A DNA stretch of 64,000 nt from contig QOZR01000003.1 in assembly GCA_003576685.1 (NCBI GenBank), forward strand, positions 310,001 to 374,000. The letters are read 5' to 3'. Positions 46,145-54,820 of this stretch are shown here, piece after piece. Made by a program: the position numbers and the translations under genes. This DNA is from Virgifigura deserti (GTDB taxonomy: Bacteria > Pseudomonadota > Alphaproteobacteria > Dongiales > Dongiaceae). Below the pieces are notes generated by a model. That model saw only the letters and a program-made list of their open reading frames with translations. It did not search any database and was not told where the DNA came from. Every line of letters starts with the position of its first letter. Within the stretch, counting starts at the first letter, position 1.

Positions 46145-47536
46145 TCAGCCGCGCTCTTGGGGAACGTACGGGTTCTTCCCCTTGCGTAGGTAAAGCCGGA
46201 GCGGCACGCCGGGAAGGTCGAAGGCGTCGCGCAGGCCGTTCGTCAGATAGCGCAGATAGGCGTCCGGCAGCTTCTCCGGCCGGCTGACGAACAGCGCGAA
46301 GGTCGGCGGCCGGGTCTTGATCTGGGTCATGTAGCGGAGCTTGATGCGCCGGCCGGAGACCAGCGGCGGCGGGTGCGCCTCGGTGACCTCAGCCAGCCAC
46401 CGGTTCAGCTCGCCGGTCGCGACCCGCCGGGTCCAGATGCCGTAGGCCGCCAGCACCGCGTCGAGCAACCGGTCGAGGTTCCGGCCGGTCAGGGCCGACA
46501 GGGTCACGGTCGGCAGGCCGCGCGCCTGGGGAAGCGAGAGCTCCAGACGGTCCCGCAATCGCTCCATCGCGGCGGTCTTGTCCGCCACTAGGTCCCACTT
46601 GTTGGCGGCGATCACCAGGGCCCGCCCCTCGTCCAACACTATCCGGGCGATCGTCAGGTCCTGCTTCTCCAGCATGTCCGTCGAATCGAGCACCAGCACC
46701 ACCACCTGCGCGAAGCGGATGCTGCGCAGCGTATCGCCGGTCGACAGCTTCTCGAGCTTTTCGACGACGCGGGCGCGGCGGCGCAGGCCGGCGGTGTCGA
46801 CCAGCCGGATCGGCCGGTTGCGATACTGCCATTCGATGGCGATCGAGTCGCGCGTGATCCCCGCCTCCGGACCGGTCAGCAGCCGCTCCGCGCCGATCAG
46901 CTGATTGATCAGCGTCGATTTGCCGACATTCGGCCGACCGACGATCGCGAGTTGCAGCGTCCGGGGTTCTTCAGCCTCGTCGGCCGGCTCACCCTCGGGC
47001 TCCTCCTCCGCTTCAGGCAGATCATCCCCATCACGCGCCATGGCTGCGGCCGACGGCTCGATGGCCCGGAACAGGCTGGCCATGCCCTCGCCATGCTCCG
47101 CCGAAATCGGCACCGGCTCGCCGAGACCGAGTTGGAATGCCTCCAGCAGGCCGGCCTCGCCGGCCTGGCCTTCGCATTTGTTTGCGACCAGGATCACCGG
47201 CTTGCCGCTCTTCCGGAGCCAAGCGGCGAAATGCTCGTCCATCGGCGTCACACCGGCGCGGGCGTCGATTAGCATCAGCACGAGGTCGGCCTCATCGACC
47301 GCCGTCTCGGTCTGGGCGCGCATCCGCGCCGCGAGGCTTTCGCCGAAGGCCTCCTCCAGCCCGGCGGTGTCGAACAGGGTGAACCGCAGGTCGCCGATCC
47401 GGCCTTCGCCGGCGCGGCGATCGCGGGTGACGCCGGGCGTATCGTCGACCAGAGCCAGCCGCTTGCCGACCAGGCGGTTGAACAGAGTCGACTTGCCGAC
47501 ATTCGGCCGGCCGACGATCGCCAGGGTAAAACTCAT
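46145..47536 (-). CDS. der: Ribosome biogenesis GTPase Der (EngA)
   Basis: The 463-residue protein has two GTPase domains: [20 protein letters not shown] with DTPGVTRD, and [21 protein letters not shown] with [16 protein letters not shown] and NKWD are the guanine-specificity motifs. A C-terminal KH-like domain follows ([21 protein letters not shown]). The inter-domain linker is acidic (about residues 170-200). It is essential for 50S assembly. It follows bamB by about 140 bp, with a compound palindromic repeat in the gap. Confidence 0.97.
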   Translation of the reverse strand: MSFTLAIVGRPNVGKSTLFNRLVGKRLALVDDTPGVTRDRRAGEGRIGDLRFTLFDTAGLEEAFGESLAARMRAQTETAVDEADLVLMLIDARAGVTPMDEHFAAWLRKSGKPVILVANKCEGQAGEAGLLEAFQLGLGEPVPISAEHGEGMASLFRAIEPSAAAMARDGDDLPEAEEEPEGEPADEAEEPRTLQLAIVGRPNVGKSTLINQLIGAERLLTGPEAGITRDSIAIEWQYRNRPIRLVDTAGLRRRARVVEKLEKLSTGDTLRSIRFAQVVVLVLDSTDMLEKQDLTIARIVLDEGRALVIAANKWDLVADKTAAMERLRDRLELSLPQARGLPTVTLSALTGRNLDRLLDAVLAAYGIWTRRVATGELNRWLAEVTEAHPPPLVSGRRIKLRYMTQIKTRPPTFALFVSRPEKLPDAYLRYLTNGLRDAFDLPGVPLRLYLRKGKNPYVPQERG

Positions 47537-47591
47537 AACACTTTCAGCCTCACGGCACGTCGAAGGGGTGTTTCGCCGCGCGGGCCTCGCC

Positions 47592-47646
47592 CTTCGACAA
47601 GCTCAGGGTGAGGCCCTCATGCTGAGCTTGTCGAAGCATGAGGGCC
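47592..47646. repeat. Compound palindromic repeat (CTTCGACAAGCTCAG family)
   Basis: CTTCGACAAGCTCAG (47592-47606) and its exact complement (47622-47636) face each other across 15 nt. GGCCCTCATG (47612-47621) and CATGAGGGCC (47637-47646) form a second, overlapping palindrome. This REP-type sequence is widespread in alphaproteobacterial intergenic gaps. It lies between bamB and der in one operon. Confidence 0.8.
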
Positions 47647-47678
47647 GGGTCACGTTTCGCGACGCTAACAGCTCGAAT

Positions 47679-49022
47679 CTATCGGAGCGCAATCAGCGTC
47701 GCATTGTCTGCGAGCAAATATAGGGAACCGCCGGCGGCGATCGCAGGGAGATGCGAGCCTGGAATATCGATCTGACCGAGGATCTCGCCGGTATAGGGCG
47801 ATATGGACAGGGCCTCGCTATTCGACCCGGTGACGATCAGCCGATCGCCGGCGAGCAGCGGTCCCGACCAGTAGATCGGCTCGTCGCGCTCCTCCGGGTC
47901 CACGAACTGAGGCAGGGACTGGACCCAGCGGACGCGCCCCTCCCGCCGCGTGAGTGCGACCAGCTCCGCATTGTTCGACAGGACATAGACGAAATCGCCG
48001 GCGACATAGGGCTGTTGCGTGCCGCCGATCTCGACGTCCCAGGCCCGCCCGCCCCGGCGCAGATCGATCGCCGCCAGCGTGCCGCTGTTGCTGACCGCGA
48101 ACACCAAATCGCGGTCGATCACCGGTCGCCCGCGGATATGCGCCAGCGATGAGATCGTGTCGGTCCGCTGGATCCCGGCGAGATTCTCGGTCCATTGCAC
48201 ATTGCCGGTTTCGGCCCGGAGCGCATAGAGCTCGCCGGATGAATAGGCCGCGATGACGGTGTCGCCGGCCACCGCTGGAGTCGTCCCGCCGAGCAGGCCC
48301 GCCGCCTCCGAGATGCCGGCATGCGACCACAACCGGCTGCCATCGTCGGCGTCAAGGGCGGCAAGCTGGTTATCGATTGTAACGGCGAAAACACGCCCGC
48401 CAGCAACCGCGGGCGCCGCCCGCGACGGTCCCGGCAGTTCGGCCTGCCAGATCTCGTCGCCGGTCTCCGCATCCAAGGCGAAGACAAGAGCGAACGGCGT
48501 GGTCACATAGAGCCGGCCGTCGTCGACGGCGATGCCGCCGCCGAACAGCCCGTCATCCTCCTCCTCGGGAGTCAGATCGACACGCCAGATCTGCTCGCCA
48601 TCCTGGGCGTTGAAGGCCGTGACGGTGGTACTGGCATCGATGGTGTAGATGCGGCCGTCCGCCACCACGGGGCCGGACAGCAGCAGCCGGTCGCTTGACC
48701 GCGAGGTGCCGATATCCGCCGTCCAGGCGATCTCGAGGTTATCGGGCAGCGCCAAGTGATGCATCGCATGACTCGGATAACCGCCAGCCTGAGGCCAATC
48801 CTGGTTCATCCGCGGCTGCGGAAGACGCACGCGTAGATCGGCCAGGGTCGGGTCGGCAACGAGAGTCTGATCGAGATTCAGGACCGAAATGCGCTCGCCC
48901 GGCAGCGGCGGCCCTTCCGACCCGCCGAGAAAGGTGTCGCAGCCCGCCAGGATGAGGGCCGCAAAAAGAACCGGCGAGAATCGCCGCAATCCACCCATCG
49001 CCCCACTCATCGCCCTGGTCAA
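47679..49022 (-). CDS. bamB: Outer-membrane assembly lipoprotein BamB
   Basis: The 447-residue protein starts with a lipoprotein leader and lipobox LILAGC (Cys28). A PQQ-type eight-bladed propeller follows: IAWTADIGTSRSSD, GEQIWRVDL, GDEIWQAELPG, RAWDVEIGGTQQPYVAGDFVYV, and a late IYWSGPLLAGDRLIV. BamB supports outer-membrane protein insertion by BamA. It overlaps the upstream tetratricopeptide gene by 4 bp (ATGA). An alternative start five codons in is possible. The neighbour der follows, as in many proteobacteria. Confidence 0.93.
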   Translation of the reverse strand: MTRAMSGAMGGLRRFSPVLFAALILAGCDTFLGGSEGPPLPGERISVLNLDQTLVADPTLADLRVRLPQPRMNQDWPQAGGYPSHAMHHLALPDNLEIAWTADIGTSRSSDRLLLSGPVVADGRIYTIDASTTVTAFNAQDGEQIWRVDLTPEEEDDGLFGGGIAVDDGRLYVTTPFALVFALDAETGDEIWQAELPGPSRAAPAVAGGRVFAVTIDNQLAALDADDGSRLWSHAGISEAAGLLGGTTPAVAGDTVIAAYSSGELYALRAETGNVQWTENLAGIQRTDTISSLAHIRGRPVIDRDLVFAVSNSGTLAAIDLRRGGRAWDVEIGGTQQPYVAGDFVYVLSNNAELVALTRREGRVRWVQSLPQFVDPEERDEPIYWSGPLLAGDRLIVTGSNSEALSISPYTGEILGQIDIPGSHLPAIAAGGSLYLLADNATLIALR

Positions 49023-49669
49023 TCCTGCCCCGGGGCCTGCAAGGAGGCCAGAATTTCCGCGGCGCGGGCTCGAAGAGCAGCCGGCGCCTCGAGATCATCG
49101 GCAAGCGTGGTGTAGATCTCGACCGCCCGATCGGAATCGCCGGTGCGCAGAGCAAGAAGGCCCAGCATCTCGCGCGCCGAATGGCGCCACGGGTCCGCCG
49201 GCCCGGTCAGCGGCTCCAGCCAGCCGGCAATCTCCTCGGGCGGCGCCGTATCGAGGCTGTGCATCGCCATTAGGATCCGCGCGAGAGACCGGAAGGGCTC
49301 CCCGATCGCATCGTCGTTCGCGACGCCGCGATAGATCTCGATCGCCTGTTCGGTCTCGCCCGCTTCGAGCCTCAGCTCGGCCGCCCGCAGGTAGGAGAGC
49401 GCGGCATAGCCGTCATCCCCATTAGCTAGTTCCCGGAAGCCTTGAAGGGCCGTCTCATCGCTCTCGCCAAGGGCGCCGACGGCGGCGGCATAGGCGCGGG
49501 CGCGATCGAGCTGCTGCTGCTGGGCATAGCGCTCCCAGGCGATATAGCCGACTGCGGCGAGAATGATGGCGAGCACCGCACCGATGATGAACGGGCCATA
49601 GCGGCGCCATATCTTGATAAGGCCTTCACGCCTGAGATCTTCGTCGATCTCGCGAAAGATATCGGCCAC
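49019..49669 (-). CDS. YfgM-like tetratricopeptide-fold membrane protein
   Basis: The 216-residue protein starts GTG. It reads VADIFREIDEDLRREGLIKIWRRYGPFIIGAVLAIILAAVGYIAWERY, with one membrane helix (residues about 26-46; quoted in part as landmark residues). Helical repeats follow (AELRLEAGETEQAIEIYRGVA and LLALRTGDSDRAVEIYTTLAD). E. coli YfgM is anchored in the inner membrane and passes proteins to periplasmic chaperones beside the yfgM-bamB-der locus. The order yfgM-bamB-der here supports the same role. An in-frame ATG at 49765 would add 32 residues that overlap the promoter. Confidence 0.85.
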   Translation of the reverse strand: MADIFREIDEDLRREGLIKIWRRYGPFIIGAVLAIILAAVGYIAWERYAQQQQLDRARAYAAAVGALGESDETALQGFRELANGDDGYAALSYLRAAELRLEAGETEQAIEIYRGVANDDAIGEPFRSLARILMAMHSLDTAPPEEIAGWLEPLTGPADPWRHSAREMLGLLALRTGDSDRAVEIYTTLADDLEAPAALRARAAEILASLQAPGQD

Positions 49670-49717
49670 GCACGAAACTCCGGGTCTGCCTTGGGGTCTA
49701 CCTAGCGAACGCGCGCT

Positions 49718-49746
49718 ACCATAACCGGAGCCTTGGGGCTTGGCAA
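49718..49746 (-). promoter_or_regulatory. Sigma70-type promoter of the yfgM-bamB-der operon
   Basis: On the minus strand, TTGCCA (49746-49741), a 17-nt spacer and TATGGT (49723-49718) lie about 49 bp upstream of the GTG start at 49669. The spacing is ideal, and placing the promoter here supports the GTG start. Confidence 0.5.
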
Positions 49747-49887
49747 ACCCGGCGCGCGGCGGCAAGGCGATGGATCGCGGCTTTCATCGCTGAGGATAAC
49801 CCTTTCTTCAACCTACGAAATCCAAGATCGAGCTTGGAGTGCCTGACAGAGCTAGCCCACGGCCTGAAATCCGACGGGAGGTCGGGA

Positions 49888-50193
49888 ATGAGAGCGACCC
49901 GTTTCTGCATGTTGGCCGGCCTGACCGCCCTCCTCGGCCTCGGCGGCTGCGACGGCATGACCGAATTGGCTCTGACCGGGGGCGGCCTGTTCGGCGGCAC
50001 CACGACTGGCGAGGACTGCCCGATGGCGGCAGCCGGCGAGGAGGACCGATCCTGCCGAGCCGAAGAGCAGGCACAGGCGCTCGGGCCGGCCCCCATCGTC
50101 GAGACGCCGCTCTACTGCTATCGTACGCTGGCGGCGATCACCTGCTACGACTCGCCCGACCCGCAGGCGAGCCCCAGCCGGCGCGTTCAATGA
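49888..50193 (+). CDS. Small putative lipoprotein
   Basis: The 101-residue protein starts RATRFCMLAGLTALLGLGGC, a type II lipoprotein leader with lipobox LGGC (Cys21 counting the initiator). The short mature part has four more Cys (EDCPM, DRSCR, YCYR, TCYD). These could form disulfides in the periplasm. It contains ETPLYCYRTLAAITCYDSPD, a stretch that recurs in small alphaproteobacterial lipoproteins. The start has a GGTCGGGA ahead. No function is known. Confidence 0.72.
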   Translation: MRATRFCMLAGLTALLGLGGCDGMTELALTGGGLFGGTTTGEDCPMAAAGEEDRSCRAEEQAQALGPAPIVETPLYCYRTLAAITCYDSPDPQASPSRRVQ

Positions 50194-50305
50194 AAGGTAT
50201 CCGGGGGGCGGTGCCGGAGGCTGATTCATCGCTGGACGCCGCCGGTAAATTGCGGGAGACTTCGGGAAAATCGACGACAATCAAATAGGTCATCCTGAAC
50301 GCCTC

Positions 50306-50641
50306 ATGACGAAGGTGATTCGCCTCGCGGACCTGAAGCGCCGTCATCGAGATATCTTCTTCAACAGACGCGAGTTGAACCAGCTTCTCTCGCTGTATAG
50401 CCGTCGGGTCGCGCGGGGCGAGTGGCGCGACTATGCGATCGATCATAAGCCCGGTATGGCCGTCTTCTCGGTGTTCCGGCACAGTCACGAGCGACCACTC
50501 TATTCGATCGTGAAATGCACCACGGGGCCGGACCGGCCGCCGGACTATGTGGTGCTCACCGGCCAGAAGCGCCTGAAGCTGAGCAAGTCGATCGACGACG
50601 CCCTCAAGGTCCTGGATATCCAGCTTCGCGTGGTGTCTTAG
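50306..50641 (+). CDS. DUF2794-like conserved alphaproteobacterial protein
   Basis: The 111-residue soluble protein has FFNRRELNQLLSLYSRRVARG, EWRDYAIDHKPGMAVFSVFR and PLYSIVKC, matching the pattern of DUF2794 proteins as I recall them. This family is confined mostly to alphaproteobacteria; function is unknown. It follows the small lipoprotein by 112 bp. The C-terminus ends with LKLSKSIDDALKVLDIQLRVV. Confidence 0.8.
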   Translation: MTKVIRLADLKRRHRDIFFNRRELNQLLSLYSRRVARGEWRDYAIDHKPGMAVFSVFRHSHERPLYSIVKCTTGPDRPPDYVVLTGQKRLKLSKSIDDALKVLDIQLRVVS

Positions 50642-50914
50642 GGGGCGTCCCTACCTGGGCGTCCTGAACCGGGCGGCCACATAGGACGAGCCATTCGCCT
50701 AAAATGTGGAATCTGACGACCAGCGGTCCCTGGTGCTCATTACGCGAGGTCCGCTGACGTTCCTTAGGCGGTCACTCCAGGAGGCAGGGTGTCGAAGCGG
50801 GATCGTGCCAGAAGCGGACGTTCTGAGACTGGAGAGCATCTGGCCGCTGTCGATCCACTGCGGACATACAAATCTGCTACAAAAACGTCCGCTTGAACAC
50901 AGAGGGGCGGCAGC
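50642..50914. other. Intergenic region before the orphan gene, no gene seen
   Basis: About 270 bases without a convincing gene. Base composition looks less GC-rich than the window average. An ORF crossing it has no recognisable protein pattern. It may be the edge of an inserted accessory segment. Confidence 0.4.
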
Positions 50915-51484
50915 ATGGATTTTCAACCGGGGGACGTGTTACGCGTTAAATGGGACGAGCGTCCTATTCGTGTGCTGATGAGTGACAACATCGAAACGTT
51001 CTACGACGCACTCTTGCCAGAGATCGGTTGGAACTTGGCTCGCGTGCGGACGGCCATCTATTACCGGACTGCAACCGCGTTCCTGCGGTCCAGCGCGGAG
51101 CGGCTCCGGAATGATCCGCTCACGAAGCAGGAGCGGGCGAGGCACCGGCCTGACCTGCCGATGCGGTTGTTTCAGAGCGACGACGCCGTCTGGAACAAGC
51201 CTCTCGCCGATTGGCCGAAGATAGACATCGCAGTCGGCATAGAATGCCACCGACTGGCGCTCATCCCCTTTGGTCCGAAGGGTGCTCCACTGAGGCCGGT
51301 GGTCGTCGAAGCCGCGAATGGCGCCTCGCTTACAGGCAATGAGTTGCTCGTCGCAGCACACCACATGCAAGTTGCAGACTGTCCAGACGTCGAAGGTGTC
51401 GGTCTTTATCGCAGCGGCATTTCTGGTGGCATCCCATCTTATTACCTGTGGGGCGCGATTAACCAAGCTGGGCACTCTCGCTGA
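50915..51484 (+). CDS. Orphan protein of unknown function
   Basis: The 189-residue protein is not recognised. It begins DFQPGDVLRVKWDERPIRVL and has SDNIETFYDALLPEIGWNLA and IDIAVGIECHRLALIPFG. The ATG is preceded by AGAGGGGCGG, a good ribosome-binding site. The gene sits in a stretch that looks less GC-rich than its neighbours, and the flanks hold no known genes. It is predicted soluble, with no signal or membrane helix. It is probably a transferred gene, but its role cannot be guessed. Confidence 0.6.
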   Translation: MDFQPGDVLRVKWDERPIRVLMSDNIETFYDALLPEIGWNLARVRTAIYYRTATAFLRSSAERLRNDPLTKQERARHRPDLPMRLFQSDDAVWNKPLADWPKIDIAVGIECHRLALIPFGPKGAPLRPVVVEAANGASLTGNELLVAAHHMQVADCPDVEGVGLYRSGISGGIPSYYLWGAINQAGHSR

Positions 51485-51933
51485 TGGGTTCGACGTCCGA
51501 TTTCCCCCAAAGCAGCCGGCTGCGTCGGACAGGTTCAACTTCAGCTCTGGGTCAGCTGCTGCCGGACGGGGCGCGTCCGCCGCAGGACAGCCGTGCCTTG
51601 GTTAACGGACGTGACGTCGCGGGCCGGACGCTCGGCCGAGCCGTAAGCCAGAGGATGTCCTCGGATTGGCGGGAACGAATTTCTTTCATGAAATCGACAA
51701 AATCTGCCACCTTACCCGTTCTCCAGAAAGCCTGGTGGATCTGGACGGTTAGCGATTTGTCTCAGGCGTGAGTCCACAAATTAAGCGAAGGGCTCGCCAC
51801 ATAGGACGGCCTTTACGGCATACCCGGATCAGTAAGCTTAAAAACCCGAATTCGATCTTGCAATACAACGTCTGGCGGTATGTAATTGCCGGGCCACTAT
51901 ATGTGGGTTAACCGTTCTGATGAAGGCTGATCC
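51485..51933. other. Long intergenic region upstream of gcrA
   Basis: About 450 bases. A possible 95-residue ORF at 51484-51771 has no family pattern and weak coding character. Near the right edge is TTAACCGT (51908-51915), one base from the CtrA half-site TTAACCAT, 19 bp before the gcrA start. GAGTC and GATTC tetramer-type GANTC sites, targets of the CcrM methylase in related bacteria, also occur in this gap. Confidence 0.45.
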
Positions 51934-52275
51934 ATGGACTGGACCGAAGATCGAATCGACCTCCTGCAACGATTGTGGGCTCAAGGACAGTCGGCGAGCC
52001 AGATCGCCGAGCAGCTTGGCGGCGTGACGCGCAACGCGGTGATCGGAAAGGCGCATCGGCTGGGCCTGTCGGCCCGCCCCTCGCCGATCAGGCGCGAGAG
52101 TCCGAAGCCGCGGGTCGCCCGCTTCAACGGAAACGGACGCACCTGCCTGTGGCCGGTCGGCGATCCGAAGCAGCCGGGCTTCCACTTCTGTGGCGAGCCG
52201 ATCGAGCCGAATCGGCCCTATTGTGCCTCCCACTGCACCGTCGCCTATCACAGAAAGGCGGACGCCGCCGCCTGA
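51934..52275 (+). CDS. gcrA: GcrA-family cell-cycle regulator, short form
   Basis: The 113-residue protein has the GcrA helix-turn-helix in its first 45 residues (DWTEDRIDLLQRLWAQGQSA; GGVTRNAVIGKAHRLGLSAR). The C-terminal domain has TCLWPVGDPKQPGFHFCGEP and PNRPYCASHCTVAYH, a Cys/His-rich pattern. GcrA binds sigma70 and activates promoters at methylated GANTC sites. The Caulobacter protein is about 173 residues; here the linker between the domains is shortened. Function is inferred from family. Confidence 0.9.
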   Translation: MDWTEDRIDLLQRLWAQGQSASQIAEQLGGVTRNAVIGKAHRLGLSARPSPIRRESPKPRVARFNGNGRTCLWPVGDPKQPGFHFCGEPIEPNRPYCASHCTVAYHRKADAAA

Positions 52276-52440
52276 GCGGGAGTGCTCCGCCAGCCGTCGA
52301 GCGGGCGACGCGCAGCCCGGCGAAAGGGCGTTACCAAAGGCGTTAATCTTGAACGGCTTGAAGCACGCGGCTATCGTGCGAAAGGTTTATGAATAAATAA
52401 CAACGCCCGCCCGTAACGGAGCAGCAACAGGAGACTCTCG

Positions 52441-53532
52441 ATGAACTACGCCGTCCCGCGCGCCAGCCGCCGCGGATTCCTTGCAGGCGCCGCCGCCACC
52501 GCTCTGGTCGGCTCGAGCGTCTTCGCCCCGCGACCGGCGCGGGCGCAAGGGAGTCTCAAGGTCGGCACCTATGGGGGCTATTTCCAGGATTCCTTCAACG
52601 AACATATCTTCCCGGTGTTCACCGAAGAAACAGGCATCGAGGTCGACTCCGTGGCGGAACCGACCGGCGAAGCCTGGCTCGTGCAGTTGGAAACCGCGGC
52701 GCGGGCCGGTCAGGCGCCAGCCGACGTTTCGATGATGGCCCAGGTCGCCCGGCTGCGCGGCGAGAAGTCGGAGCTGTGGGTACCGCTGGATCTCGAAAAG
52801 ATCCCCAATCACCAATATGTGCAGCCGCATTTTATTCATCGGGACGCTGGGGACCAGGTGACCGGCATCGGCGCCGTCTCCTGGTACATCACCCTGGTGA
52901 CCAACACCGACATCTATCCGGAGGCGCCCACGAGCTGGACCGAGTTCTGGAATCCCGAGAACGAGGATTCGATCGGGCTCCTGGCGCTGGCGAGTAACTC
53001 CTTCCTGCTGGAGATCACCGCCAAGACTCATTTCGGCGGCACCGACATCCTCGGCAGCCAAGAAGGCGTCCTCGAGGTGATGGCCAAGCTCCAGGAGGTG
53101 AAGCCGAACGTGCGGCTCTGGTATCGCGACGAGGGCCAGTTCCAGCAGGCGCTGCAGTCGGGCGAGATTCCGATGGGGCAGTATTATCACGACGTCACCG
53201 GCCTTGCCGCGGCCGAGGGCTTTCCGGTGCGCTCGACCTTCCCGAAGGAAGGCGGCGTGCTCGACTCCGGAAGCTGGTGCGTCACCCGTGCCTCGGACAA
53301 ACTCGAGGAGGCGCACACCTTCATCAACTTCATGTGCAAGCCGGAGATCCAGGCGCTGATGTCGCGCATGGTCGGTACCTCGCCGACCGTGCAGCGCGAG
53401 CATCTCGACCTCACGAACAAAGAGTTCGATGCGGTCTCGAGCGAGATCCCCCCGATCCTTCCCAGATACGAGCTCTATCTCGAGCAGGGGGATTGGGTGA
53501 ACCAGAAATGGTCGGAGCTGATCACCAGCTAA
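52441..53532 (+). CDS. Polyamine-type ABC transporter substrate-binding protein (Tat signal)
   Basis: The 363-residue protein begins with a twin-arginine leader: ASRRGFLAGAAATALVGSSV, cleaved near ARA-QGS. A periplasmic binding domain of the PotD/spermidine type follows: LKVGTYGGYFQDSFNEHIFP, FTEETGIEVDSV, ADVSMMAQVAR, and YYHDVTGLAAAEGFPV. The carrier substrate is inferred to be a polyamine or similar small amine. It lies 195 bp before the ATPase gene, with a double REP-like element in the gap. That gap may let the binding protein be made in excess. Confidence 0.88.
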   Translation: MNYAVPRASRRGFLAGAAATALVGSSVFAPRPARAQGSLKVGTYGGYFQDSFNEHIFPVFTEETGIEVDSVAEPTGEAWLVQLETAARAGQAPADVSMMAQVARLRGEKSELWVPLDLEKIPNHQYVQPHFIHRDAGDQVTGIGAVSWYITLVTNTDIYPEAPTSWTEFWNPENEDSIGLLALASNSFLLEITAKTHFGGTDILGSQEGVLEVMAKLQEVKPNVRLWYRDEGQFQQALQSGEIPMGQYYHDVTGLAAAEGFPVRSTFPKEGGVLDSGSWCVTRASDKLEEAHTFINFMCKPEIQALMSRMVGTSPTVQREHLDLTNKEFDAVSSEIPPILPRYELYLEQGDWVNQKWSELITS

Positions 53533-53568
53533 GGGTGATTGCGCCTGAATTTGGTTTCGTTTTCTTTT

Positions 53569-53642
53569 GTCATTGCCGGGCTTGACCCGGCAATCCATGG
53601 GGCCGCGGCACGATGGATGCCCGGCTCAAGGCCGGGCATGAC
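53569..53642. repeat. Double REP-like element between binding protein and ATPase genes
   Basis: Two opposed units are present. The left has ATTGCCGGG/CCCGGCAAT around CTTGA (53572-53594). The right has ATGCCCGGC/GCCGGGCAT around TCAAG (53617-53639). The outer ends read GTCATTG and CATGAC. The whole element looks like a REPIN-type pair. It is the same family as the single unit at 17592-17623. Confidence 0.8.
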
Positions 53643-53727
53643 AAGAGGGCCACGGCTTGCGAGTTTCGGTTACTATGATTGACGTCAATCGGCGCAGCCT
53701 CCGCTGCCGCGCCGTCTTGCTTTCGGA

Positions 53728-54813
53728 ATGGGTCTCTCATCCGTGACAAACGGACTCGTTCTTCAGGGAATTGACAAGCGCTACGGCCAGGTTCTGGCCG
53801 TGTCGGATGTCAACCTGACGCTACCGCCGGGCCAGTTCGTCTGCTTCCTCGGCCCTTCCGGCTGCGGCAAGACGACGCTTTTGCGCATCATCGCCGGCCT
53901 CGAGATGCCGTCCGCCGGTCGCGTTCGTCTCGACGACAAGGACATCACCGACCGCCCCGCGCATCAGCGGAACTTCGGCATGGTGTTCCAGTCGCTGGCG
54001 CTGTTTCCGCATCTGAGCGTCGGCGAGAACATCGCCTACAGTCTGCGCATTCGGGGCGTCGACCGCGCCGCCCGGCGCCGGAAGGTGGAGGAGCTGCTCG
54101 AACTCGTGCGCATGCCGGGGCTGGCCGAGCGCCATGTCAGCCAGTTGTCCGGCGGCCAGCGACAGCGGGTCGCGATCGCCCGCGCGCTGGCGCTCGAGCC
54201 GAAGCTGTTCCTGCTCGACGAACCCTTGTCGGCGCTCGACGCCAAGCTGCGCGAGGCAATGCAGGTCGAACTGCGCCTGCTGCAGAAGCGGCTCGGCATC
54301 ACCACCATCCTGGTGACCCACGATCAGCGCGAGGCGATGACCATGTCCGACCTGGTCGTCGTGATGGATCAGGGCCGGGTGCAGCAGGTCGGGCCGCCGC
54401 TCGACATCTACCGCCGGCCGGCCAACAGCTTCGTCGCCCAGTTCATCGGCATCAGCAACCTGCTCCCCGCCGTGATGGATGGCGGCGACCGGCTGACCGT
54501 CGCCGGCGCGCTTTTCACGGTGGCCGGCGAGCGCCCCGCGTCTGGGGAACGTCCCATGTCGGGCGGCCGGGTCACCCTGTCGATCCGGCCGGAGGACGTA
54601 CATCTCTTCGCCGGCACGCAGACTGGGCCGAACCGCCTGCCCGGCACCGTCACTTTCGTCCGCGACGTCGGCGCCAGCGTCGAAACTTATGTCGATGTCG
54701 GCGGTGAGACGGTCGTTCAGGTCGCGGCACCGAAGGACCGCCCGCCGGTCAGCGCCGGCGACATGGCGACGGTCGAGCTGCCGGCCGAATCCTGCGTCCT
54801 GTTGCGCGAATGA
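53728..54813 (+). CDS. Polyamine-type ABC transporter ATP-binding protein (PotA-like)
   Basis: The 361-residue ATPase has Walker A LGPSGCGKTTLLRIIAGLEM, QNL-type Q-loop MVFQSLALFPHLSVGENIAY, signature QLSGGQRQRVAIARALALEP, Walker B LFLLDEPLSALDAKLR and a C-terminal TOBE domain (VTLSIRPEDVHLF). This is the architecture of PotA, CysA and MalK. With the binding protein and two permeases it forms an importer. It ends 8 bp before the first permease. Confidence 0.94.
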   Translation: MGLSSVTNGLVLQGIDKRYGQVLAVSDVNLTLPPGQFVCFLGPSGCGKTTLLRIIAGLEMPSAGRVRLDDKDITDRPAHQRNFGMVFQSLALFPHLSVGENIAYSLRIRGVDRAARRRKVEELLELVRMPGLAERHVSQLSGGQRQRVAIARALALEPKLFLLDEPLSALDAKLREAMQVELRLLQKRLGITTILVTHDQREAMTMSDLVVVMDQGRVQQVGPPLDIYRRPANSFVAQFIGISNLLPAVMDGGDRLTVAGALFTVAGERPASGERPMSGGRVTLSIRPEDVHLFAGTQTGPNRLPGTVTFVRDVGASVETYVDVGGETVVQVAAPKDRPPVSAGDMATVELPAESCVLLRE

Positions 54814-54820
54814 GGCGCGG

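Noticed and set aside
51484..51771. 95-residue ORF between the orphan gene and gcrA
   Set aside because: Ser/Arg-rich and without motifs; coding character is weak.
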